This document shows, piece after piece, positions 24,285-37,440 of a stretch of DNA of 64,000 nucleotides. The DNA comes from Sipunculus nudus (Eukaryota > Annelida > Sipuncula > Golfingiida > Sipunculidae), in the NCBI GenBank assembly GCA_026874595.1, contig CM049316.1:11336839-11400838 (forward strand). Reading direction: 5' to 3'. Each line of letters opens with the position of its first letter. Position 1 is the stretch's first letter. A program made the translations under genes and the position numbers. The notes below the pieces were generated by a model. It made no database searches, had not been told where the DNA came from, and worked only from the letters and a program-made list of their open reading frames with translations.

Positions 24285-26560
24285 CTCCAGGCACCATGAG
24301 CAAGGACCTGATACCCCGACCCAAGTTGTCGTTTGGCACAGTCGAGCCTCTGTGACGTCATACCTCCCCTCCCGCTATGGTTGCCGCATGACAAGGTTAA
24401 GTGGTGCTGCTTTAAAAATGACTTAACAGCGTCGTTAGGTAATATTCTTTTATTTCATCAATAATTTTCCGGAAATAAATTAGGCGGTCTCTCACATCTG
24501 TTGGTTCTTGCAACACTGAAGCCTGAAATTTAGTTTGAAACAAAATAATTGGAAAAACCATGTGAACCATGGTTCGTGGAACGGAGTATACACGTGTTCT
24601 GTTTGACAGAGCTCCGTCAAATTATGAAAATTTTGTTTTTTGTCGGATGATTGACACTTTACATTGTTAACGGTCACCTGATTGGTTTGCTCGTTAATCC
24701 AATGCTTATGATTATTCATTGAAAGAAACTGCGATTTAGGTCACATAGAGTTCATGGGTAGGTCAATTGTGTGCCATCTGAAAGAATGACGTCAATGTTC
24801 CATCGAGGAGATTGTTTCTCTGAAACTTTAATAGTATTTCTATTCATTTCTATGTTTATACTTTAACTGTTTATTCATGGTAAAGCATTTTGTTCATAGA
24901 GAAACTAGATCTCGGTTAACACTCCATGACAGGATGATGCAAACAGGGGTGATCCCTTTGACTGAAATAATTCCGTCATAATTTGTAACCACAACACATG
25001 GTTATCGAGATGTTATGAACAAAGAGATGGTGGTCGTTCGCCCGCATCTTGTCTGAATAATATGAGGCAGCTCAATAATTTAATTCAGGTATAAGATATA
25101 TTCTCAAGATGAACGGAGGCCCATCGTTATAGCGGACTAAGCAGGCTGATAAGATAGATTATACTTCTCCGGAAACCCCTCATCCACTGAATCTCTCTCT
25201 CTCCAAAAACGCCCGCTTGTATGTAATAAATGTCGCTTGCATTAGTACATGCCTAATTAAGTTGTTTTTAATTGTTTTTTTTTCTCAGAGTGGACACCAA
25301 AACCCCAAGCGTTCGAAAGTGATTTCGAAGTATATCACAAACGCTTACCAGCGAGTCCCTAAAAGCGAATGACATTCACCTGCTGATCGGGTCGCATCCC
25401 GTGAAACAGACTGTTGTGAATTTACAGTGTTGTTTTTCTTTCAGTGTTATATATAAATGTATGCATGTAAAGAAAATGAATGTGTTTTGATAATATGGCA
25501 GGTCTTTATTGTAGCTATTATTCACGCAAACAGTTACTCAAATCGTTATTCTTTGAAGTAGTAGTGCGAGGTAACATCAAAGAAAGTCATTTACAGAGTA
25601 TATATTCATGCAGGTTATTTATCCTATGTATTTATAATTAACAAAACAATATTGTGGCCTGTGTTATGATTCTATTGACATCACCTCTGATACAGAGTTT
25701 ATGTAACCCTCCCTTATAATAACACTTAAAGGGGCCCAATTACCTATCAGGCCTTTATAAACTTAAGGCAATCCCTTGGAGCTTTCATGAAAACAGGCCA
25801 GAAAACATGGATATAACTGCACACAGGCTGCTTGTTTTGTTTATATCAACATGTGCATGATATGTGTGAGACTGCCAAAATAATAGAAAAATTCAACAAG
25901 GGCATCTGGCACAAAGTCAGATAAGTCAGAGCATTGTTAATGGCGTTATGCAACAAGTGTCCTTTCTATCTCCGCATTTATGCTACCTCCCACCTTAGCT
26001 TACGTGTTTTTCCTGTTTGTCAACATTGCTTTGTTTACAAACATGTTGTTGATAAACAATTTCATGCATCCTTAAGGAAGGCCTTATAAGAACTTAACAC
26101 AATCAAAATCACACTTAGATCATCTATAAATACCCAAGAAGCCAGAAATCACATAAATTCTCTTTCAAAGGTAGGTGATTGGGTACCTTTAATGATCCGC
26201 TAGCTGATGATGAGAGCAGGGCATGCCGAGTGAGACGATCTGTCCATATTTTATTGACAAGAGTAACGTGGACTGATGGCATGCACTCTGTGTGAGCGGT
26301 AAAACCTCGTGAGTGGTTAGATCGCAAAAGCAGTAAGCAATTAATTATACAAGCCTGCAAAATGGATAGAAATAAGATAAGTATAAAGGTAAATCTTCCC
26401 CTGAGAACGGGAGCGGATGGACGCCATTTGTCGCATTATATCCCATCACTGAACCACTCAGCTCATCAACAACAGGTAACAGGTAAAAGCTTTACTATAA
26501 ACGGCAATGTTAAACATTACCTGCAGAAATCAAACTCTTAGATATAAAATAAAATCAGCG
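24285..26560. other. Gene-poor stretch
   Basis: Two full CRE palindromes (TGACGTCA) are at 24353 and 24787. Otherwise it is AT-rich with no supportable gene. Frames at 24492-24719 and 26124-26360 on the minus strand lack motifs. Confidence 0.45.
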
Positions 26561-26564
26561 AATA

Positions 26565-26725
26565 CAGCCGAGGGGTGAAACGCTCGGCTCTCTCGCGACC
26601 TGGGTTCGATCCCTCAGAGTTGAATTGACCGTAGATTGCAGTGGCCCGTCCAATGTGGGTGTTTTTCTTAGCGTCCTTTGTTTTCCTCCACTCCTACACA
26701 CTACCGAACGCCAACGTCCGATATA
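26565..26725 (+). mobile_element. tRNA-derived SINE (family 2), copy 1
   Basis: A tRNA-like head with a GGTTCGATCCC B box at about 26603 and a D-arm-like AGGGGTGAAACGCTCGG precedes a body reading GTGGCCCGTCCAA...GTTTTTCTTAGCG...TTTTCCTCCAC. The same head-to-body order is found at 37258. It cannot be a working tRNA because the acceptor stem does not close. Confidence 0.6.
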
Positions 26726-27699
26726 TTGGCACACTGTAGATTAGACAAATATGTTTTAAACGAACATTTAACCGAAAGTTGAACCAAATTTCCTCTTAAT
26801 GTTGCCATAAGTACAAGTTTGTTTTAAGATAAAAATAAATCAGTCAAATAAATGTCTGACACCAAAACCAGGGACTGCCACGGGAATCATGGCCTGACAC
26901 TAAGCCACGGACTGGCATCCGATTTGAATGTCATTTTAACCGGCGACAAGAAAGACGTTCCACAGTGAATCAAAGCGTCAACGACGTTTCAGTTCAGGAC
27001 TTTACTGATGTCTAAAGTAACAGGGGTATTATCAGTCATGGCGGCCCCTATATATGCGATGACAGGAGAATCTCGGGGCTCACGGACTGAGCTTGATTCG
27101 GCTTGCCGGGGATCAAATCCCGTCTGGTCTTCGGAAGGCGTTATATCCGAAGGTGAAAGAAAAAGTCTACAGAAAATCCTCGTCTTCACTGCTGGAGCTG
27201 ACTGTCGTTTCTTGAAAATTTTTGAAAATAAATTTCCTAATGTAAGCTCGGCCCTTTCAATATCATCTTTCTTGAAGCTACTGCCGTTGGTAGTATGTAA
27301 ATTTTATGACTCCTTGTCAATTGCTATCCTGTGACAACGAACCTGTCATGCACGGGCTAAGCATTTGTTGTCTCCAGGTGACTATTTTGCCGGCTATAAG
27401 GTTTACCGGCCCCTAGATGTAATGCCTACTACTAAGCTTTTATTTGATTAAAAACAAGTAAGCTAGGGGAAAGAGAGTTGACCAATGACTTACTGACAAA
27501 TGACTTGTTAGTTTACCTCTTGCATCAGTTGTGTTGGGTCCTAGGGCACAAATAATAATATATTCTGTTGTATTTGCTGTTTAGAGTGCAACTACGACAA
27601 ACTTTAGGCTCATTTTTCCCCATAAAAATGAAGTTTTTTATGAACAGTTTTTTAGGAGGGAGGTGCCATCATTTTTTAATGCTGGGTTAACGAGGTACT
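26726..27699. other. Gene-poor stretch with a weak tRNA-like patch
   Basis: Around 27070-27130 the sequence GGGGCTCACGGACTGAGC... with GGGATCAAATCCC has the look of an A/B-box pair from a decayed SINE head. No gene is supportable. Confidence 0.35.
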
Positions 27700-28014
27700 T
27701 GGTACATCTGCAGAACTGCATTTTGGATTCGGACTCCATGACAGGGCTGAAACACATGATTATCGTGGCGTCATCCTGGCTCTATATACCGCATCTGCGG
27801 TTCCTAGGTGTGGAGCAACGAAGAACCCCCTGCAGGCGCATTCATTTGTGAGTGAGACCCGACTGTTGGGTACAATCTTCCCAGTAAGCCTGCAGAACGC
27901 TCACCCTTGGCGGGGGCCAACCGTGAACAGTCTTACTGCTCCTTGGTTGGGATTCGAATTCACGATCTCCTGGTTTTGAGCCCTGCGCTCTACCCCGAGA
28001 CCACAGAAGCCGGT
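27700..28014 (-). mobile_element. tRNA-derived SINE, copy 2 (best preserved)
   Basis: Read on the minus strand, a tRNA-like head begins near 28014 with TGGTCTCGGGGTAGAGCGC (A box, 28003-27985) and GAATTCGAATCCC (B box, 27961-27949). A unique body follows, including CCAAGGGTGAGCG, and the tail ends at CTGCAGATGTAC near 27702. It shares head, body and tail with 19115-19438 and head/body with 45600-45790. All three lie in the same orientation. No flanking target duplication was recognised by eye. Confidence 0.82.
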
Positions 28015-29384
28015 ACAACAAAAAGTGGTTTACCATTGACCCCTGTGATAAAAAAGACCTTTAGCGAACATGAATGACACCAATCATAGAGGAAGTCTAA
28101 TAAAACTGAAATATTAATAGCGATAGTCCTTCACTTGCCTGAGTGATAATGCAATATCTTTGAACACGAATGTATTACACATATAAAAAATTATTTATAT
28201 TATAAACATTACCGACTATACTACATGGAACATTATTAAATAAAGTGCTCTTATTACCGCATGGTTAAGATTTCTTTGTTAAGTTTTGACCATGATGCTA
28301 TAACAATGGTTCCTCGTTGGCTGGAATATAGGCACCATCTAACCTTCCTTTCACTCATTATATTATCCAAAATTTATATTCTAGGGCCAGTTTATAAAAT
28401 AAAAATATGTAGAAGGATATCCATTAAAGATAGAATCATTATTGACAAGTAAAGACACCTTTGTAGGCAGTGCATGCTTCTGTTGGAATTAACTCTCATG
28501 ATTCAATGCATTGTCGGTTTCTCTCATTTATAAAGACGCACTAACAAGCATTGTTATTAGTACCATCATCACTAGTGTGACCAAGCAAACATAATCACCC
28601 AATAGAAGCAGAGCTTCCCATTAACTGCCGAACCGCCCTGTTGAATAAGTGACAGCGCATAAAATACCAACCGTTTAATGTGTATAATTTTATTCTATTT
28701 CTGTTTCATGCATTCATTGTCCAGTTCAGTAAGTACTAGGTAAAGAACATAACAGAACATTCAGGGATATTTTATTCGGTTCAGTGCCATCCATGAAAAC
28801 TAAAGCCTACCTTGCCCGCCACGAGGCCCATAACAACCTCTTTGCCCTCGTTTGGCAATCAGCTTAGTCTTTTAAACTCAGTAACTCGCTTAATAACAGC
28901 ACGTACTTGACATTCTAAAGTCGCACTCCGGTTACCGTCAGATGGCAATGGGACGCGGTGGGTTTTTCATTCTGCGGCATAGCAGTATTTTTTTCATACT
29001 GTTTAAACAGGCGAAGGGAAATTGCTTATCAAGCCTTGACAGCCACTTCCATTTTGTTTTAAAATACAAGGATAAATTTTAAAAATATGGCTGGCATTTG
29101 CCCCACAGAAAAATATTTTTTATCGCGTGCGCACTCTATGATTATCTCGTGCGCAATCCATCTCATGCACAAGCATTTATAATTTTTTATTAGTATCTCC
29201 CTTATGTTAATTCAATGGAATCTCTCGATATAATGACTAAAATAATATTTAAACCTCAGTTTGAAATGTATAACTCACTTTGAAAATGAGGTTATGTTGC
29301 CTATGTAATACGATTTTTCATATTACCGTGCAGTGTCCTTGCTTAAATCGATATTTTTAGAATTTAACATAATACATAAGTCAC
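28015..29384. other. Gene-poor AT-rich stretch
   Basis: I see no exon, RNA gene or transposon signature that I can support. Confidence 0.5.
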
Positions 29385-30634
29385 CGGTAAAGTTTTTCTT
29401 CATGATCTGTATATCAAGGTAAATCTACGTATACATAAAATACGCAAAATTTATGAAACGTTTGGTGTTGAAAATAAACTTTACACCCGAACAGATTTCA
29501 GTCCGATAAACGTTATAATTTAAGACTGGGGTGTTTACACACAACGGAAATCCTTTACCCAACAAGGGCTTCAGCCTTCTGACATATTATAAGTATGCAC
29601 ACGGTATGATTAATTTAATTTACATAGAATCAGCAGGTGTCATAAATATCACAATTTCTTCATACCAAATGGTAGAGCGCATTCGCAACTGTTAGAAAAC
29701 ATGCATGTCAAGGGGACCAGTAGTTGATGTAATCTATAAAGGAAAAACTATGCAATGTATACACCTGCCTATGGTTCCATTCTTGTTTGTAAAGGATCCT
29801 GTGGTCGAACATTTGGTTTCGGGAAATTACATTTGTCCACTGCGTCTGTTGAAGAGGTACTAAGAAAAGTTACTGTAAAGATATTCACCTCACTAGTCGA
29901 ATCAGGCAGAACTATTTTGCTCCAGCGCGTGTAAATATGTCTTGAAATATATGGGGTAATTAAAATTATGTACTAATTTTTCAAGCTCACAAGTGTAGAA
30001 TTACCTCAACGACAGAAGGGAAGATTTTATATTTACTTTCTTTCAAATCAATTTTAATGTTTTTCATATTAAAGTACGAGAAACCAATGGATTTTTAGAC
30101 TTTTGGATGTACACCTTTTTATCAGTTTATTTTCTCGCACGTGATAGTGTTTCAATAATATTTTTACACAAACAAAAAATTGTGCATGGTTTGAAGGAGG
30201 CCTGTAGATGGTATAGATTTAATTTTGAAAGAGCTCCATCAATCACCTTAAGAGATTTGATCAGTTTAATGGGCCACATTTTGCATTGAAAGAACGGACC
30301 TCAATTTCCTACATGTGTCTTCAAATTGCCTTATATCCTTCTTGCTTTTAACTTAATAATTCATGTCTTATCAGCGACGTGTCACACGAAGCATTAATTC
30401 ACCTAATTACTGGAAACATAAGCATTGAACTTGATGCATCCTTATATAGACCTTGTGGATGAAAAATTAAATAAACGTATTATTATCGATGACAGATGTA
30501 AATTTACTTTCCTAATTACATTTGTTTTCATTTAAATTCGAGTTCTTATTTATGTTTCTCGTACGTAATGGAATAAGGATATCTAAATGATTTATGAAGC
30601 ACTCAAGACACAGTTTTAATTGAACATATATGAA
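29385..30634 (+). repeat. ~1.25-kb tandem duplication, unit 1
   Basis: The first of two adjacent diverged copies. Landmarks are GTATATCAAGG (29409), GTGTTTACACACAA (29531), AAGGGGACCAGTAGTT (29711), TTTTCAAGCTCACAAGTGTAG (29978) and AATGGAATAAGGATATCT (about 30569). Each recurs in unit 2 with an offset of about 1,040-1,250 bp. No coding frame is conserved between copies, so this is a non-coding segmental repeat of unknown type. Confidence 0.85.
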
Positions 30635-31740
30635 CGGTAAGTTTGTTTTACATTATCAGTATATCATGGTTAATCTACGTATACATAAAATTTCTTGTTG
30701 AGAATATACTTTATTCGAACTGAATTTAGTCGGATCAACATTATAATTTAAGAGTGGGGTGTTTACACACAATGGAAATCCTTTCCCCAGGAAGGACTTT
30801 AGCCTACTGACATACTACACGATTGTACATGCGATAATTATATCTTGCGCACGGGATACATTAATTAATATTTTTATTAATATACTGAATCAGCTGGTGG
30901 CAGAAATATCACACTTTCTTCATACAAAATTTCAGAGGGCATTCGCAGCTTTTAGGAAATATACTTGTTAAGGGGACCAGTAGTTTATGTAAACTATTAA
31001 GGAAAACTAAACAATGCTTACACCTGCCTATGGTTCCATTAAAAGGCATTTTGCTCCAGCGCATATATATATATATATATATAAGCCTTGAAATGATTAG
31101 GAAAATTACAATATGTACTACTTTTTCAAGCTCACAAGTGTAGAATAACCTCAACGAAAGGGGGAAAGAATTTTTATTATCTGATCTTAACACTTTTAGA
31201 ATGTTGGATGTACTCCTTTTTATAAGTATAGTTTCTCGTACGTGTCAGTGTTTCAAGACTATTTACACAATATGAAAATACTGTGCATGGTTCAAAAGAG
31301 GCCTGTAAGTAGATAGTGCAGATTTAATTTCGAAAGAGCTCTATCAATCACAATCACCTGAAGACGGTTGATTAGTTCACTGGACCACATGCTGCATTGA
31401 AATAACATACCTCAATTTCCTACGAGTCTTTAAGTTCCCTTTTATTCTTCATGCTTTTAACTTAATAATTTTGTCAAACTGTATACTGTAGGGCTTTTAT
31501 GGACCTTGTGATTGAAATATAAAATCATCTTATTATTTTGATGAAGGAATTTTTACTCTACTCAGCACATTTGAACTGATTTAAATTAGATTTCTTATTT
31601 ATGTTACTCGCACGTAATGGAATAAGGATATCTGAAAGATTAATGAAGCACTCAAGACACAGTTTTAATTGAATAACTACGAATATTTATGCCATCTTTC
31701 TGCCTCTACTGGAAGAGAAACAAACTATTACCGAGATGAA
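30635..31740 (+). repeat. ~1.25-kb tandem duplication, unit 2
   Basis: The second copy of the unit starting at 29385. It is shortened by several deletions and has gained a short (TA)n at 31064-31083. Its right end continues past unit 1 into CTACTGGAAGAGAAACAAACTA, which is found again in the partial copy near 35490. Confidence 0.85.
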
Positions 31741-34023
31741 AGTTAATAATTGTAGTTATAAAAAATAGGGAGGTGCATTACTTTAAATTTAATACACAGG
31801 GTAAAGTCCGTCCGAAAAATAAAACAAAAAAGAAAACAGAAATACATCACAGGTCGCCAATATAGCGTCTGTTTTTCCACTGTTGTGTTGAAAGACTCGG
31901 TTTAAGAACCTTACAAATGGGCTGCTACTATGGATCGACTTTATGCTGACATTTTCCAATATTAATTTTAACGAACCAACAGTAGCAAATTTCTTCATAG
32001 TAATCAAGTAGGACATAAAGAACATTGATTGATAGTTTATATAAGCTTCTCAATATTATTTCTGGCCGTCTTGAGGGATCAACAAGGACAATGCAACATT
32101 CCGACCTTTCCAAGTCATTCCTTTTAACGGAGAAAGCTAATTTCTCACTTCATCTTTCCAAAATAAAATCTCAAAGATATCTAGAAAGGTAATTAAAACA
32201 AAAATGGATACGAAATATCCTTGCTTAGACAAATTCTAAAGGTGATTCTTACCTACGTTAATGTATAAGCGAGCACTCTGATTGAGTGCTTGAGGGTGTA
32301 ACCATTGCAAGCCAGGCTATTAGCAGGCCTATAATTATAATGGTTACTAATTTTCAATTGCCGCCATCATCACATCTGGTCCAGTTCCCGTCAGTCATAT
32401 TACACTGTAATTAGCACCATAGACGTAATTCACACGATCTTCATAAAAATCTAGCCCCAGCCTGCCTCCAAAACGTCGATTTTTGATAAACTGAAGACGT
32501 TGAGGTGGCAGTACAAGTTATAGCGTTCGGATCAATAATTATAGAAGTAGGTCTGCACGCTGTTTCTAACAGTCCTTTTTCATTTTCATCTATTTGTCGA
32601 AATGTCATTTTCCCGAGGTAGGACAATAAGTGACTTTATTCTGTCGGGAAAATAATAAATATTACATTCACGATTAACTTACGTGTATTCATAAAGATGT
32701 ATTTATAACGAGACTGGTTTTATTTGGAAGGTGGAAACTTCGGTAGCCGAAACTGCTTAAGACTTACGTTCTCGCCCCCAGGGTAGCCACCACAAATTTT
32801 GTGGAAATTTTTCTTCTTCTTTAACAAATAAACACGTCCATATATAAGCCTCTGATGTCAAATAGTACCACACAGCAAAAAAATACTTCCTCCGACCCTT
32901 GTCATGGGTGTTCTATTATGACCTGTATCTTGACTCGCAGGCCACTATCAGTTTTTCTGAAAAGGCCTGAATGCTATGCTGTCAAAGCTTAATAAATTCC
33001 TTTTACCTTCTCACATCCGGAGTGACACGTTTTGCCACCTCTACTTAATTTATAATATACGCTGAACTAAATAGCTAATTGCTAACTGATAAAAAAGCAT
33101 TGTGTAGACAAGATTTTCTCAACTGCTGGTTTGAAATAAGACTCAGGTTTGTGCAATGGGAATGCATGCACAAAATTCGGCCCGTACAGGGCGCTAGTAT
33201 GCATAAGCTACTGGAGGTAATATGACAGGCTAGATATTAGCCACTAAGGCTATCTAGCTGGAAGTCATTTGATGAAAACCAACCTCAAAATTTGTTCAGT
33301 GGTAAATCTGTCATCTACAGAGCCATTTGTAGCCAGTGGCCATCACAAGACCATGCAACTGGTATCTTGCCAAATCTCACTTATCAGTCATATATCATGT
33401 TATATAAGCGTGAAAAAGCTTCGTCCAAGCACCAACATACCGTTCTAAATTCCTGCCTTTTGCCCTCGATGAAACATGATGTCGCACCATTTGTAGTAAT
33501 TTTATTTGTGGCTAGTGTATAACTTTTTGCTCCTCAAAATGACTCTTAATTGGCCATTTAGTAATTAACCTCGACTGCCTGACGGAAAGTAAACTGAAAC
33601 ATGAACCAATATGTAATTAATGGAGAAACACAGGGAAAAACGTAATCATATACTATTACCTTTATTATAATTGAGCGAAGTACCTAGATGTTAATGTATC
33701 TTCAGGGTAATAATTAAGACATTAAGCGAAACCAGTGCATCGTAATTATGTGACTGGATGAATTAAATACGAGTTATAATTGAGACAGTATAGCAGCAAA
33801 CAATCTGTTCACGATGTTTTAGGCGTGTATGTAATTGCTATTCATTAAAAAATGAAACACAAGCAGGTCCAGTGGAACATTAAGAAGGGAACAATTTATC
33901 CAACATTGTGGTGTGCATCAGTAAAAAATCTGGTATATTTTCCCGCGATTCGAGTACATGACAATCCGTATATGAAATAAGGGATTGATAAGCTATAAAA
34001 ATATACATTTTCAAAATATTTAA
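31741..34023. other. Gene-poor stretch between repeat copies
   Basis: AT-rich, with no supportable gene. It separates unit 2 of the 1.25-kb repeat from the 75-bp minisatellite. Confidence 0.5.
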
Positions 34024-34704
34024 TCTCATCGTCAAACATATTCTACACAGTTTTACTCAGCTCCTCAAGCAGCCATTATTATTTTTTTTTTCTTATTTCT
34101 CATCGTCAAAAGATATTCTACACAGTTTTACTCAGCTCCTCAAGCAGCCATTATTTCTTTTTTTTTTCTTATTTCTCATCGTCAAAAGATATTCTACACA
34201 GTTTTACTCAGCTCCTCAAGCAGCCATTATTTCTTTTTTTTTCTTATTTCTCATCGTCAAAAGATATTCTACACAGTTTTACTCAGCTCCTCAAGCAGCC
34301 ATTATTTCTTTTTTTTTCTTATTTCTCATCGTCAAAAGATATTCTACACAGTTTTACTCAGCTCCTCAAGCAGCCATTATTTCTTTTTTTTTTCTTATTT
34401 CTCATCGTCAAAAGATATTCTACACAGTTTTACTCAGCTCCTCAAGCAGCCATTATTTCTTTTTTTTTCTTATTTCTCATCGTCAAAAGATATTCTACAC
34501 AGTTTTACTCAGCTCCTCAAGCAGCCATTATTTCTTTTTTTTTCTTATTTCTCATCGTCAAAAGATATTCTACACAGTTTTACTCAGCTCCTCAAGCAGC
34601 CATTATTTCTTTTTTTTTCTTATTTCTCATCGTCAAAAGATATTCTACACAGTTTTACTCAACTCCTCAAGCAGCCATTATTTCGTTTTTTCTTCTTATT
34701 TCTT
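34024..34704. repeat. 75-bp minisatellite, 9 copies
   Basis: Nine head-to-tail units of about 73-77 bp (CTCATCGTCAAAAGATATTC... ...CAGCTCCTCAAGCAGCC...), each ending in a T run of varying length and CTTATTT. The inner copies are essentially identical apart from the T-run length. The first and last copies carry a few substitutions, the pattern of a recently expanded array with older edges. Confidence 0.97.
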
Positions 34705-35269
34705 TAAAATAGACATTCTACCATTTATTTAATATCATGAAACACAACAACATTGTTACGTGTTAGTCACTATTTCACTTAATTTTTAAATAAGGATTCC
34801 CTGTTTTGTGAATGCACTTTGTGGGGGCAATTTATTTTTCATGGTGCAGCAATGCAACACAATAATCTGAAGGAGAATTTGTATACAAGAGATTTTTAAA
34901 GAGTTGTTAACACTGAATACAATCAAATATCACCGAAGTCCTATGGACCTATTAATACACGATGTTGTAAATAATCATTTGTTTGAAAAGGTTTACTGTG
35001 TAAAATACATCGAGTTAGGCTTCCAAAAGGCTTTAGGGTTTACTTGTTATATTATTTAGCCATAAAAAATAATTTTCGGCAATATTTGTTGGATTTGTCT
35101 TTAATGAAAGATGGTCTGTCATCCCGGGGTGAATGTCTATGTCTTACAAAAAAAAATAACAAACATATAAAAAAAAATTGGTTTTGTGTTATAAATTCCT
35201 TACGAACATTTCAATTACGATGTCAGATGAAACATTTATTGTTTATAAACTGAATATTATAACTTCTGA
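34705..35269. other. Gene-poor stretch
   Basis: AT-rich sequence with nothing that I can support. Confidence 0.5.
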
Positions 35270-35515
35270 GTTTAATCTAGATGCATCATTTTATAGCCCA
35301 TGTCAGACGAAACGATAAAACGGCTTATTAATGCTGACAAATGTGTTTAACAAAGTCATTATTACACAGGTACATACCAATGGTGTTCAAGCTTAATGGA
35401 ATAAGGATTCCTGAAAGATTAATGAAGTACTCATGAAGTTGATTTAATTGATTACAAATATAAATCCGGTCTCTCCGCTTCTCCACTGGGAAACAGACTA
35501 ACCTCAACCAAAACA
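35270..35515 (+). repeat. Partial third copy of the 1.25-kb repeat
   Basis: GATGCATCATTTTATAGCCC, AATGGAATAAGGATTCCTGA, AAGATTAATGAAGTACTC and CCACTGGGAAACAGACTA follow the order of the right end of unit 2 (and of unit 1 for the first part). The remainder of the unit is missing. About 3.5 kb of unrelated DNA, including the 75-bp minisatellite, separates it from unit 2. Confidence 0.7.
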
Positions 35516-36742
35516 TGTCTAGCCTTTAAACATATTACATAAAAAATATTTAAGAAAGGTCATCGTCAAAATGTTATTGAAATAGAAAAAAACTAAGTGT
35601 TGCAGATAAATTTACTATTTATTCATTGATATCTGCATTAGAATTCAAATTAAATGGTGTCATTAGAAATGCCTGTAAAATCTTATTTTAGTTTCATTTA
35701 TTTAACGAATGTTGAATTAAATGTCAATATCAAGATAACAAGAGATAAGACAAGAAAGATAAGATAAGAAAAAATCAAATGAGAAAGGAGTTTCCTTAAC
35801 TAGAAGAATCACCTGATATTCCCGACCACCATGTCATAGTAAATGGAAGAGGACCCAAAAAAAATCCAGACATTCAGAAATTTCTAAGACGTTCAAATCA
35901 TCTATGAAATTCTGTATAAACTTAAAGGCACCGGAAAAAACATAATTTCCTTTAGTGACACAAAGACAAAGCATGTAATATATATGCATATATGCATTTA
36001 TATGTCCTTGGACGTCCGCAACAGCGATAATTAGCGAATTTTCTGTTGAACAAAAAAAAGATCATGGTTAAAAATAAGGATCAAAATCAAATCTGCCATC
36101 TATCTCTTTAACTTTGACCTGAGGTATGTTTCTGAGAACGAGCCATATCTAGCGCAAACTCGGGCAAAGAAAAATGGTTTTGTATTTTTGGGAAACGACT
36201 TCTTTCTCCGAAATTCGCAGGAATCGCAGCGTTGCCAGTCATAAGGGTGAGCTCTCTCAAGCTACCTCTGTCGCCCAAATCCTCCGAAATAGCATATATT
36301 TACTTAATTTGTTAATTTTTATTTTTTTTTTTACAATAGCATTATTCTAACCTGGTGTACAACGGCAAAAAGAAAATTCACATATAATACATGTATATTT
36401 TAGATTTATAACCATTCTTGAATGTGAGGTGCCACGACACGTACACATGTTTTAAAACATGCCAAATATGGAAGTACAGCTAAGGTTATTCAACCTACAG
36501 AACGATCAAAATTTATTACGCATATTTACTACGTACAACTGCGTTTAATATAGTGTTGTACTCATAAGGTAAAACTTTCTGATGTTTGGCCTGATATGAA
36601 CTTTGTAGCAACCTTTTGCAATATGCCTACTTGTTTAACAAACCATGTATTGTGTCATTCTATGAAATGAACAACAAACGTGCCTGAGCACCTGTACCTG
36701 TTATGCAATCATTTATTATAAATGCAACACTAAACTCCTTAA

Positions 36743-36788
<46 letters not shown>

Positions 36789-37257
36789 AATCCTTCCTTG
36801 TAATATTTTATTAATTTTTTTTTCGAGCGCCATACGAAACGACGTTTAATAGGCTATTAAGTAATTACCTTCTGGCGCTTATCGGAATAAGTGATAAAAC
36901 ATAAAACCGAGATTAAATTAATGTAGAAACATAGAACGCATATAATATAATATATCCTGTAATTATTAATAACCCGGACAATGGAGGCCCGCATGTAAAC
37001 ACGAGAATGTTTAACGAATTCAGTGCTTTGTGGACAAATGAGTTGAAAATAAAAAGTAGTTTCACTCTGTATTTTGTGGGGTGCCTATAGCAAAACACGC
37101 CAGGCATTCTATACGCCACACTCCAGGCACGTTTGCTTTCTAAGAATATTTTAAAAATAAAATATACTGACAATATTACATTAAGGTTTATTATAAGAGT
37201 GAATAACAAAGATTACAAAGATCATAACAAATTTGACAGATCAGTTTATATGGTTAG
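35516..37257. other. Gene-poor stretch with (TA)n
   Basis: A (TA)n tract of about 37 bp lies at 36748-36784. I see no supportable gene. Frames at 36913-37209 (minus) lack motifs. Confidence 0.5.
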
Positions 37258-37440
37258 TGGTTGGGGATGGACAGTCGAGTGGTAACACGCTTAGCTCTCT
37301 GAGCCGGTGACCCGGGTTCGATTGCCGGTGTGTTTATATAATATGGGGTTATAGTGGCCCGACCAAGTTCGGTGGTTTTTTATTTTTTTTTGTTACCCGG
37401 TTTCCGCTACTTCTAGATTTTCTTAACATCTGCGGCATGG
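37258..37440 (+). mobile_element. tRNA-derived SINE (family 2), copy 2
   Basis: The head GTCGAGTGGTAACACGC...GGGTTCGATTGCC carries A-box-like and B-box sequences (B box about 37314). It is followed by AGTGGCCCGACCAAGTTCGGTGG and a T-rich body with CCGGTTTCCGCTAC, matching the order in 26565-26725 (GTGGCCCGTCCAA, then TTTTCCTCCAC). The copy is decayed and has no coding function. Confidence 0.6.

Noticed and set aside
25725-26095. Possible MITE with AGGCCTTTATAA/CTTATAAGGCC-like ends
   Set aside because: The inverted match is only about 10-12 bp and imperfect, which is not enough to call an element.
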